A stretch of 64,000 nucleotides of DNA. Origin: Citrobacter freundii ATCC 8090 = MTCC 1658 = NBRC 12681 (lineage in GTDB: Bacteria; Pseudomonadota; Gammaproteobacteria; Enterobacterales; Enterobacteriaceae). The DNA lies in assembly GCF_011064845.1 (NCBI RefSeq), contig NZ_CP049015.1, positions 1,240,001-1,304,000 on the forward strand, read 5' to 3'. Under the pieces are notes generated by a model. The model was given only the letters and a program-made list of their open reading frames with translations, was not told the DNA's origin and did no database searches. A program made the translations under genes and the position numbers. Shown here in pieces: positions 46,188-53,813 of this stretch; the stretch's first letter is position 1; each line of letters begins with the position of its first letter.

Positions 46188-47318
46188 TTATTCCGTTTCG
46201 GCTATCCATTCGGGTATTTTGGCTTCCAGCTCCAGCTGCGTGGTAAATCCGCCGCTGTCGTCAATCACATGCTCCGCTTTTGCAATTATCCAGTCCTGGT
46301 TGTCTATTTCCGCTTTAAACCCTGACACGGTGCCGTGCATTTCCGGGTAGAGGTCAGCGCGTCCGCGCGCCAGGGTAATGGAGAACTCCGCTGCCCCTCG
46401 CTGGAGCTGCTGCCACTTAGCAGCAGCGGCACGCTTTGCCGCCTCTTCGTTCTGGTAAGTTTTCCGCAGGACATATACGTTGCCTTCGGCCCCTTCCATG
46501 TAGTCACCTTCGCGGCTGCTGCTCTTCTCTTTTTTTGGTTTTGGCGGCTTGCGGCGTTTAACGCTTACCTTTTTCTTTTTGCCAAAATTCAGATCCAGCC
46601 AGTAGGCCTGTACGCCGGTATATGCCTGCCTGTCAGCAATTCGAAACCTGTGTCTATCTCCGTCGCTTCGCGTCAGGGCGAAAGAGGGCAACGCCTTACC
46701 GTCTGCCGTTACGCCGCCGCCCGGCTGGATAAATAACAGATAACCATTTTTTACGGTGGCAATGGCTCCCAGCATGTCGGCCATCCTCGTTAAAAATGAC
46801 ATATCGCTTTCTTCGGTCTGGTCAGCGTGGTCAATTTCGATATTCATCAGCATTTCACTGATTTGCGCCTTCAGCTTATAGCGACTGGCAATCGCAGAAA
46901 CGACGCGTTCTACCGTCACGTCATGCCATGAGACTTCGCGTTTGACGTTAAATTCCTCCCGAAAGTCGGCGCTGCTGGCGGTAATTTGCAGCATATCGGG
47001 CGGGCCTTCGTGGGATATTTCATCCACGGTATAAAGCCCCTTGTATATCAACGGCTCACCCTTCCAGCCCATCGATAAAGCCAGTTGCGTGCCGCGCGGC
47101 GGCAGCTTAACCATGCCGTCCGCATCATCCACGCTGATGGTTATCTGGTCGGCCTCAAACCCCCGGTTATCGGTCATCGATACCGACATGATCCGGTCAT
47201 TCAGGTCAGACAGTATTTCGCCCCCTGCGGTGATGCTGTAATCGGGGATCTTTATCGCATCGTCCAGGTTGTCCAGCCAGCTGTTGATTTTCAGATTGAG
47301 TGTGTCGATCAGTGTCAT
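46188..47318 (-). CDS. D: gpD, baseplate hub / tail late-control protein
   Basis: A 376-residue protein of the P2 gpD family (P2 gpD 387), a T4 gp27-like hub on which the gpV spike sits. The N-terminus is PDYSITAGGEILSDLNDRIMS. Lys-rich linker KKKKVSVKRRKPPKPKKEK lies near residue 245. The start at 47318 has a GGAGG ribosome site and the family N-terminus MTLIDTLNL. It points away from the FI-U block, whereas in P2 D is the last gene of that operon; here it needs a separate promoter. Confidence 0.92.
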   Translation of the reverse strand: MTLIDTLNLKINSWLDNLDDAIKIPDYSITAGGEILSDLNDRIMSVSMTDNRGFEADQITISVDDADGMVKLPPRGTQLALSMGWKGEPLIYKGLYTVDEISHEGPPDMLQITASSADFREEFNVKREVSWHDVTVERVVSAIASRYKLKAQISEMLMNIEIDHADQTEESDMSFLTRMADMLGAIATVKNGYLLFIQPGGGVTADGKALPSFALTRSDGDRHRFRIADRQAYTGVQAYWLDLNFGKKKKVSVKRRKPPKPKKEKSSSREGDYMEGAEGNVYVLRKTYQNEEAAKRAAAAKWQQLQRGAAEFSITLARGRADLYPEMHGTVSGFKAEIDNQDWIIAKAEHVIDDSGGFTTQLELEAKIPEWIAETE

Positions 47319-47375
47319 AGCGCCTCCGTTGTTCCGCATGATTTCACGCGCGCGCGGGAAGCGATAACCCCTTTT

Positions 47376-47430
47376 TGTTGTGGGCTGACGGTCAGAATCC
47401 TTAATGCGTGAAGTGGTCGGGTGCATAGGG
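47376..47430 (+). promoter_or_regulatory. Candidate Ogr-dependent late promoter of FI
   Basis: TGTTGT-N12-AGAATC at 47376-47399 resembles the P2 Ogr box (TGTTGT-N12-ACAACA). About 40 bases later comes GTGCATAGGG at 47421-47430, a possible -10. This spacing fits Ogr boxes centred near -55. No good -35 is present, as expected of activator-dependent late promoters. Confidence 0.55.
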
Positions 47431-47470
47431 GATTATTGATGCGAACTCAAACAACATAATGGTGGAAAAC

Positions 47471-48658
47471 ATGAGCGAAGCGCGTTTCCACGGTGCCCGC
47501 GTCAGAGAAAATACCGATCTGGTAACAGCCATTGATGACATTGATTCCAGTGTTATCGGGATTGTTGCTGTGGCGGATGATGCTGACGCTGACACCTTCC
47601 CCCTGAATAAACCCGTTCTTCTTCATCGGGTCAACGACGTGCTGGGCCTGACGGGTAAGACCGGCACACTGTACAAGAGCCTGAAAGCAGTTGCCGACCA
47701 GGTCAGCACAAAAGTCATCGTAGTGCGTGTCGCACAAGCGGAAGACGGTGAAGGTAAAAAAACGCAGTCGCAGCTGGTGATCGGCGGTACTGAATCCGAT
47801 GGGACTTATACCGGGATGTATGCCTTTCTGGTAGCGGAACAGGATGAGCGTATCGGATATCGTCCACGCATTCTGTCAGCGCCCGATCTCGATACGGAAG
47901 AGGTGACATCCTCCCTGTGTGTGATTGCTGAGAAGCTGCGTGCCTTTGTGTATGCCGGATGCAACGGTTGTGAAACGATGGCGGATGCCATCGCCTACCG
48001 CGCAACCTTCGCGTATCGCGAACTGATGCTTATCTGGCCTGACTTCATCGCCTATAACCCCGTGTCCGGTAAGAACGAAGTGTTCCCGGCCCCGGCATAT
48101 GCCTGCGGTCTGCGTGCGCAAATCGATCACACCCAGGGCTGGCACAAGTCGCTGTCAAACGTCCCGGTAAAAAATGTGCTGGGAATTTCAAAACAGGTGT
48201 TCTGGTCACTTCAGGCTGAAGACAGCGACGCCAACGCGCTGAACAACAAAGAAATCACCACGCTTATTAAGCGTAATGGTTTCCGTTTCTGGGGCAACCG
48301 CACGCCGGATACCAAAGACTATATCTTTGAAGTCTACACCCGCACCGCGCAGGTTCTGGCAGACAGCATTGCGGAAGCGCAGTTTGAAGATATTGACGAG
48401 CCGCTGACCCCGGCGAACGTGAAAGACGTTATCAGTGGCATCCGCGCGAAGCTGGACAAGCTGGTCACGTCAGGGCGTCTTATCGGTGCTGAATGCTGGT
48501 ATGACGTGGTGGACAACACCACCACTGACCTTCGTCAGGGGCGGGTGCGTGTTCGCTACAAATACACCCCAGTGCCGCCGCTGGAAGATCTGACGCTACA
48601 TCAGACCTTCACGGATGAATTCTTTGGACCTGCATTCGCTTCTCTGGGAGGTGCGTAA
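47471..48658 (+). CDS. FI: gpFI, tail sheath protein
   Basis: A 395-residue contractile tail sheath subunit (P2 FI 396). Conserved stretches include ADTFPLNKPVLL near residue 45, RELMLIWPDF, LRAQIDHTQGWHKSLSNV, RNGFRFWGNRT and the C-terminal YTPVPPLEDLTL. The start at 47471 has GGTGG upstream and the family N-terminus; the frame could begin four codons earlier. It is the first gene of the plus-strand tail operon and is followed directly by FII. Confidence 0.96.
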   Translation: MSEARFHGARVRENTDLVTAIDDIDSSVIGIVAVADDADADTFPLNKPVLLHRVNDVLGLTGKTGTLYKSLKAVADQVSTKVIVVRVAQAEDGEGKKTQSQLVIGGTESDGTYTGMYAFLVAEQDERIGYRPRILSAPDLDTEEVTSSLCVIAEKLRAFVYAGCNGCETMADAIAYRATFAYRELMLIWPDFIAYNPVSGKNEVFPAPAYACGLRAQIDHTQGWHKSLSNVPVKNVLGISKQVFWSLQAEDSDANALNNKEITTLIKRNGFRFWGNRTPDTKDYIFEVYTRTAQVLADSIAEAQFEDIDEPLTPANVKDVISGIRAKLDKLVTSGRLIGAECWYDVVDNTTTDLRQGRVRVRYKYTPVPPLEDLTLHQTFTDEFFGPAFASLGGA

Positions 48659-49171
48659 ATGGCTGTTCCTCATAAACTCCGCCTGTTCACCTGCTTTGTT
48701 AACGGCGATAACCAGATCGGGAAAGTCACCTCGTTTACCCGCCCGAAACTCAGCCGCAAGCTGGAAGACTACCAGGGTGGCGGCATGATTGGATCCGTTG
48801 GTGTGGATCTCGGTCTGGACGCCGGGGCGCTGGATTCCTCCATTGAATTTGGCGGCGTGATCAAAGCCCTTTTTCTTGAATATGGCGCGGATATCGACGG
48901 CACCCGCCTGCGTTTCGCCGGTGAATACTACACCGATGGCGACAGTCAGCTTGTTGAAGTGGAGCTGCGCGGACGTTTCACCGAGCTTGACGGTGGCGAC
49001 AGCAAGCAGGGAGAAAACACCGTCGAGAAATACACGTTCAAATCGACGTATTACAAATTCTCTATCGACGATAAGCCGATTATTGAGATTGACCTGCTGA
49101 ACTTTATCTACAAGAAAGACGGCAAGAACATCTACCCTGACCGCATCACGTCTGCCCTGGGAATGGGCTGA
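48659..49171 (+). CDS. FII: gpFII, major tail tube protein
   Basis: A 170-residue tail tube subunit (P2 FII 172). It shows the family pattern KLSRKLEDYQGGGMIGSV near residue 35, VDLGLDAGALDSSIEFGG, and RFAGEYYTDGDSQLVEVELRGR split across about 80-105. It starts at the base after the FI stop, so the two are coupled. It forms the inner tube within the FI sheath. Confidence 0.95.
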   Translation: MAVPHKLRLFTCFVNGDNQIGKVTSFTRPKLSRKLEDYQGGGMIGSVGVDLGLDAGALDSSIEFGGVIKALFLEYGADIDGTRLRFAGEYYTDGDSQLVEVELRGRFTELDGGDSKQGENTVEKYTFKSTYYKFSIDDKPIIEIDLLNFIYKKDGKNIYPDRITSALGMG

Positions 49172-49220
49172 TAATTAACCCTGACGGCGGCACATCGTTG
49201 TGCTGCCCGGAGACTCAACG

Positions 49221-49556
49221 ATGAAAAAAAATGATACTGCATCAGTAACAGCTGAAGGTGGTGTGACGCTGGCCCAGCCAATTGTACGTGGCGAAGAGAA
49301 GATTACCTACGTGGAGATTGGCGAAGCAATTAAACAGTCCGGCTCGCTGCGTGGCCTGTCGCTCTCGGATGTGCTCAATATGAAAACAGACACACTGGTG
49401 ACGTTGTTCACGCGCGTGACCTCGCCACGTCTTAAAGAAAACGAAATTAAAACGATGGCCACCGCTGATTTTATCGCGCTCTCTCAGGCGATCGTGCCTT
49501 TTTTGGTTCCTACGGGCTCTGGAGCACAGAGCGAGCCGGAGACGGAAGCACTGTAA
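49221..49556 (+). CDS. E: gpE, tail assembly chaperone (short form)
   Basis: A 111-residue protein of the P2 gpE family (P2 E 91). It begins MKKNDTASVTAEGG and contains LSLSDVLNMKTDTLVTLFTRV and LKENEIKTMATADFIALSQAI. The start at 49221 has a GGAGACTC ribosome site. The final codons overlap an E' frame entered by a -1 slip on T TTT TTG at 49499-49505. Short and long forms guide tape-measure folding and tail-tube assembly in related phages. Confidence 0.93.
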   Translation: MKKNDTASVTAEGGVTLAQPIVRGEEKITYVEIGEAIKQSGSLRGLSLSDVLNMKTDTLVTLFTRVTSPRLKENEIKTMATADFIALSQAIVPFLVPTGSGAQSEPETEAL

Positions 49557-49717
49557 CGGTGGTGAAATTCGACCAGATTGAAGAGCTGGTCGCCGATATT
49601 GCCGTTGTTTTTAACTGGTCGCGCGCCGATATCTACATGATGGATCCGGGTGAGGTTATCACCTGGCGCGAACGGGCCGCGCGACGTAGCGGAGCCCGTG
49701 AAGATGAAGACACTTGA
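49221..49717 (+). CDS. E': gpE+E', tail assembly chaperone fusion via -1 frameshift
   Basis: The slip site T TTT TTG at 49499-49505 is in register for a -1 shift (zero-frame codons 94 and 95). After the slip, reading from 49505 stays open for 70 codons to TGA at 49715-49717. The extension contains FDQIEELVADIAVVFNWSR and ITWRERAARRSG, matching the GpE/E' family. Total length is about 165 residues (P2 E+E' about 142). The E' frame ends inside the start of T with a 14-base overlap. Confidence 0.9.
49499..49505 (+). other. Slippery heptamer for E/E' frameshift
   Basis: TTTTTTG read as T TTT TTG in the E frame, the classic -1 slip pattern also used by P2 and lambda-type tail chaperones. Confidence 0.9.
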
Positions 49718-52682
49718 TATCCGTATCGCCTTCAGCGCGATCGATAAACTGACCCGACCTGTTGAAACCGCCCGCCAGAGTGTGGGCGGTCTCTCTGATT
49801 CTCTCAGGAAAACCCAGACCGACATTAAATCGCTTGGAACACAGTCAAAAGCGTTTGCCCGCCTGCGCGAGAACTTCACCAAAACCACCGAAAAGATCCA
49901 GACGACCCAGCGGGAACTGAATGGCCTCCGGCAGGCACAGCAGGCCGGGAACGTGATGACGGACAAACAGCGCGAACACATGGCAATGCTGACGGCAAAG
50001 CTGAATCGCCTGAATGAAGTACGCACCCGTGAGAAAGAGAAGCTGCGCGAGGCGACGGCTGTGATGGTCAGGCATGGCATCACGCTGTCCGGCAGTGATC
50101 GAACCATCCAGAGCGCCATAAGGCGTACCGAACAGTACAACCAGACGCTGGAGCGCGAACGGCAGATGCTGGCGCGAGTGACACAGGCGCGTGCACGCTA
50201 TGACCATGCTCAGCAGATGGCCGGTAAGTTACGCGGCGGCGGCGCGGTTGCCATGGGGGCCGCTACCGTTGCCGGTTACGGTGCCGGTCGCTTTCTTGCT
50301 CCGGCTGTAGGGTTTGACAGGGAAGTATCCCGCGTCGGGGCGCTGACGCGTCTCGATAAAACCGATCCGCAGTTTGCTGCATTGCGCGAGCAGGCTAAAA
50401 AGCTGGGGGCTGAAACGCAGTTCAACTCCCGTGATGCTGCCAGTGGTCAGGCATTTCTCGCTATGGCTGGATTCACGCCACAGGCCATACAGGCAGCTTT
50501 ACCCGGCGTTCTCAACATGGCGCTGGCCGGTGGGATGGAGCTTGGCGAAAGTGCTGATATCGGCTCAAACATTCTGTCGCAGTTCAAACTGGATCCGAAA
50601 GAGATGGACAGGGTCAGTGACGTACTGACTGCGGCGTTTACGCGCACCAACACCGACCTGGCAAACATTGGTGAGGCAATGAAATACGCCGGAACGGGGA
50701 TGGCCGGGCTGGGTGTCAGCGTTGAGCAGACCACTGCGATGATCGGCGTGATGGCAAACGTGGGGTTGCGCGGCAGCATCGCCGGTACGGGGTTGCAGTC
50801 CACGTTCTCCCGTATGGCTGCGCCAACGGGCAAAGCCAAAGATGCGCTCAAAGAACTCGGGGTCAGCGTTGCAGACGCAACCGGGAAAATGCGACCGGCT
50901 GAAGTTGTCCTTGCTGATGTTTATAAGGCCGTCAGTAAGTACGGCGATGTGGACAGACTTTCGTTCTTCAAAGACATTGCCGGTGAGGAAGCTGCCAAAT
51001 CCTTCCAGGCTCTGGTGCAGTCTGCGGGAAGTGGTGAGCTGCAAAAGCTGCTGGCTGAGCTGAAAAAAGCGCAGGGTGAATCTGCCACAGTCGCGAAAAA
51101 GATGGCGGATAACCTTGATGGCGATCTGAAAAACCTCGACAGCGCCTGGGAAGGATTTCGCATCCAGATTGAAGAGCTGCTTGACGGGCCACTTCGTGGA
51201 CTGGTTCAGGGGATCAGTGATGTTGTCGGGGCAATGACCACCTGGGCAAAAGAAAACCCCCGGTTAACGCAGACATTACTGATTATCGGCGGCAGTGCGC
51301 TGGCCTTTACGGCCATCATCGGTGGATTGTCTCTGGTTGTTGGGGTATTGCTGGGGCCAATAGCAAAACTGCAACTTGGCTTTGCGTTGCTGACCGGAAC
51401 AAAAGGACTCGGTCGGGCCATCCCGATGTTTGCTCAGTTGCGCGCGCTTATGGGCGGGCCGATGGGAAGTATCAAAGGCTGGCCCTCTGCATTCTCTTCA
51501 ATGGCGAGAGGGGCTGGCAGACTGACGGGTATTTTGGGCCCGCTGAGAGGGATGTTGCTGGCGGTATTTGCCTCACCAGGTGCCGCGCTGGGCTCTCTTG
51601 TTCGCGGTATCGCGATGCTGGCGCTTCGCCTTACCGGTCTCCCTGTTTTGTGGGGAATGATCACCGGTGCTGTATCGGTGCTTGGCGGCGCGCTGTCGCT
51701 GTTACTGAGTCCGATAGGTCTGGTCGGCGCGGCATTTGTCGCGGCTGGCCTGCTTATCTGGAAATACTGGGAGCCCATCAAAGCATTTTTTGCCGGTGTG
51801 TTCAGCGGCATTATGGAAAGGCTGGCACCACTCCGGGAGTCGTTTGCACAATTCAGCCCGCTGTTTGACGCTATCAGCAATGGCATCAGTCAGGTGTGGA
51901 GCTGGTTTAAAGAACTCCTTACCCCGATGGAGTCCAGCAAAGAGACGCTTGATAAATGCGCCAGCGCCGGGGAAATCTTTGGCAACGTGCTTGGCGGTGC
52001 GCTGCAACTGGTGCTGACTCCGGCCAAAGCCCTCATGGACTCACTGGCCTGGATACTTGAAAAGTTGGGTGTGCTGCCTGATGAAGCGGAAAAGGCCAGA
52101 AGAAAGCTCGATGATTTGAAAAAAGAACCTGTTATGTGGGAGTGGGATCCACAACAGAAAAAGATGGTGAAGAAAGAGTGGAAGCCTTCTCCCCCGAAAG
52201 TTGAAACAGGTACAACACCGCCTCCACCGGCACATACACCGCTGACGGGTGATCAGGGAACTCAGCGTCGACTACAGAAAATATCCGATAACACGGGCGG
52301 CATGCTTCAGGAGACGAAAAAACGGATTGGCCCCGGTGATATCGTCTTCAAAAATCTGCCCCGTGCCCTGGCAGTACGTGGTGAATGGCAGGAGTCAAAA
52401 CTTTCGCGAACCTCTGCCGCTATCGCTCCGCCGCTTGCCCCGGTTGTTGCAGCGGCAGCGGCACCTGTTGTGCAGGCCATGTTACCCCCGGTCAGACGTC
52501 CAGGCGACAGCGCCAGAAATGACAGTGCTGCAGGTGGGTTTAACGGTGAAATTCACGTACATCTGCACAACGTGGTGACGCAGAATCCCCGCGAACTGGC
52601 GAAGACTGTGGGGGAAATGGTTAAGGCAGAATTAGACCGGCTGACCCGCGCAGGTCGCGGTAGTTTCCGGGACACAGATTAG
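49704..52682 (+). CDS. T: gpT, tail tape measure protein
   Basis: A 992-residue tape measure (P2 T 815). It starts at 49704 (MKTLDIRIAFSAIDKL) inside the end of E', a usual coupling. An N-terminal helical/coiled part with many Gln and Arg (about 1-170) precedes the PhageMin tail domain (about 190-500: FDREVSRVGALTRLDK, GSIAGTGLQSTFSRMAAP). Several hydrophobic helices follow at about 530-700, then a Pro-rich linker (PSPPKVETGTTPPPPAH) near 850. Its length sets tail length, so this phage should have a longer tail than P2. Confidence 0.95.
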   Translation: MKTLDIRIAFSAIDKLTRPVETARQSVGGLSDSLRKTQTDIKSLGTQSKAFARLRENFTKTTEKIQTTQRELNGLRQAQQAGNVMTDKQREHMAMLTAKLNRLNEVRTREKEKLREATAVMVRHGITLSGSDRTIQSAIRRTEQYNQTLERERQMLARVTQARARYDHAQQMAGKLRGGGAVAMGAATVAGYGAGRFLAPAVGFDREVSRVGALTRLDKTDPQFAALREQAKKLGAETQFNSRDAASGQAFLAMAGFTPQAIQAALPGVLNMALAGGMELGESADIGSNILSQFKLDPKEMDRVSDVLTAAFTRTNTDLANIGEAMKYAGTGMAGLGVSVEQTTAMIGVMANVGLRGSIAGTGLQSTFSRMAAPTGKAKDALKELGVSVADATGKMRPAEVVLADVYKAVSKYGDVDRLSFFKDIAGEEAAKSFQALVQSAGSGELQKLLAELKKAQGESATVAKKMADNLDGDLKNLDSAWEGFRIQIEELLDGPLRGLVQGISDVVGAMTTWAKENPRLTQTLLIIGGSALAFTAIIGGLSLVVGVLLGPIAKLQLGFALLTGTKGLGRAIPMFAQLRALMGGPMGSIKGWPSAFSSMARGAGRLTGILGPLRGMLLAVFASPGAALGSLVRGIAMLALRLTGLPVLWGMITGAVSVLGGALSLLLSPIGLVGAAFVAAGLLIWKYWEPIKAFFAGVFSGIMERLAPLRESFAQFSPLFDAISNGISQVWSWFKELLTPMESSKETLDKCASAGEIFGNVLGGALQLVLTPAKALMDSLAWILEKLGVLPDEAEKARRKLDDLKKEPVMWEWDPQQKKMVKKEWKPSPPKVETGTTPPPPAHTPLTGDQGTQRRLQKISDNTGGMLQETKKRIGPGDIVFKNLPRALAVRGEWQESKLSRTSAAIAPPLAPVVAAAAAPVVQAMLPPVRRPGDSARNDSAAGGFNGEIHVHLHNVVTQNPRELAKTVGEMVKAELDRLTRAGRGSFRDTD

Positions 52683-52698
52683 GTGAACAGGTGACGTT

Positions 52699-53187
52699 AT
52701 GATGATGGTTTACGGTATGTTTGTGTTTGAGCTGAGGACGCTACCCCATCAGCAATTACAGCAAAATAAATCCTGGCGGCACGTCAAAAACGAACGAATC
52801 AACCGTTCGGCAAGCTGGCAGTACATTGGGGCCGGTGAAGATCAGATCACTCTTTCCGGCGTGCTTTACCCGGAAATTACTGGCGGCGAGGTCTCGCTGA
52901 CGGTGTTGACCACGCAGGCCTATACCGGACGCCCCTGGCCTTTGATTGATGGCACGGGGCAGATTTACGGGATGTATGTTATCACCGGCTTGCAAACCAC
53001 CCGATCGGAACTTGACCGTTACGGTAAGGCGAAAAAAATAGAGTTCTCAATCAGTTTTCAGCGTTGTGACGAAGACCTTCGCGAACGGCTTCAGTCTTCC
53101 TCTGTCGGTGATCTGTTAACCGGGCTGAAGGATGGTGCCAACACGGCGTATAGTTCGATAAACAGTACGCTGACCGGGTTGGTGTAG
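52699..53187 (+). CDS. U: gpU, tail terminator/completion protein
   Basis: A 162-residue protein of the P2 gpU family (P2 U 159). It has GMFVFELRTLPHQQL at the start, ITLSGVLYPEITGG near residue 50, and RPWPLIDGTGQIYGMYVI near 80. It is the last gene of the plus-strand tail operon. In P2, D follows immediately on the same strand; here a 194-base spacer and the convergent gene G follow instead. Confidence 0.95.
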   Translation: MMMVYGMFVFELRTLPHQQLQQNKSWRHVKNERINRSASWQYIGAGEDQITLSGVLYPEITGGEVSLTVLTTQAYTGRPWPLIDGTGQIYGMYVITGLQTTRSELDRYGKAKKIEFSISFQRCDEDLRERLQSSSVGDLLTGLKDGANTAYSSINSTLTGLV

Positions 53188-53381
53188 CACTTCTGGGTAT
53201 CGAGCAACGTCATTTCTGGCTGTACTGAAAAATGGCCAGCATAGTCAGAAGTGGTGGTGTGTTCCGGAATACGTTCGTTTCGAACCGAAGAGGTGGTGGC
53301 GGAATATGAAGAACGATGTTGCTTAGATGGGAAAATACCGGGTCTTGCTGATGCGAATTGATAAAGCAAAACCCGTATGGA
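53188..53381. other. Orphan spacer between convergent U and G, with hairpin
   Basis: This 194-base gap holds no supported gene. An imperfect hairpin at 53339-53375 (CGGGT.TTGCT / AGCAA.ACCCG) may end transcription from U or G. An 8-bp inverted repeat CACTTCTG / CAGAAGTG lies at 53188 and 53246. A minus-strand frame is open across the whole gap, possibly the trace of a lost gene. It is one edge of the inverted FI-U block. Confidence 0.55.
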
Positions 53382-53813
53382 CTAAGCCTCTGGAGGAACA
53401 GGCCAGATAACATTCTCGGGGTCGATTGTTACATCAACCTCTTTAACCTCATTTTTATACGCCAGCCATGCCGACAATTTAGCCCTGTTGGTGTCGCTGA
53501 TTTCACCGAGCATCAGTTCCGTGCGCCAGTCCTGCATCACAACGTCAGCGTATGCAAGTAAGCGCTGGCGTTCATTTTCAGCAATAGCAATCAACTCATC
53601 ACGAGTTGGCGGAGGAATATCTCCCCAGGCAGGAAGGCCATCATCTCCGCTTATACGCTGCTTCCCGGATGGAGGTGTCTGCATAAACTCATCAGCAATA
53701 TTCTGCTCCACTTCGATAACATCATCCGGCCACGTTCCCGCCTCTATAAATAAATCCTTACGCGACATGTCATAAAATGCGTTAGTTGTTTTGCTGTATC
53801 CAAATTCCATCAT
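53382..53813 (-). CDS. G: gpG, tail fibre assembly protein
   Basis: A 143-residue chaperone of the Tfa/Caudo_TAP family that helps fold and attach the tail fibre H. It has FIEAGTWPDDVIEV near residue 22, DGLPAWGDIPPPTRDEL near 57 and the C-terminal IDPENVIWPVPP. Its start at 53813 overlaps the H stop (TGATG), so the two are coupled. Confidence 0.93.
   Translation of the reverse strand: MMEFGYSKTTNAFYDMSRKDLFIEAGTWPDDVIEVEQNIADEFMQTPPSGKQRISGDDGLPAWGDIPPPTRDELIAIAENERQRLLAYADVVMQDWRTELMLGEISDTNRAKLSAWLAYKNEVKEVDVTIDPENVIWPVPPEA

Noticed and set aside
47440..53360. TGATGCGAA at both edges of the inverted FI-U block as possible recombination sites
   Set aside because: The copies are in direct, not inverted, orientation and only nine bases long; they cannot explain an inversion and may be chance.
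53091..53369. 92-codon minus-strand frame over the U-G gap as a real gene
   Set aside because: It overlaps the conserved end of U, has no ribosome site or family match, and looks like a relic or chance frame.
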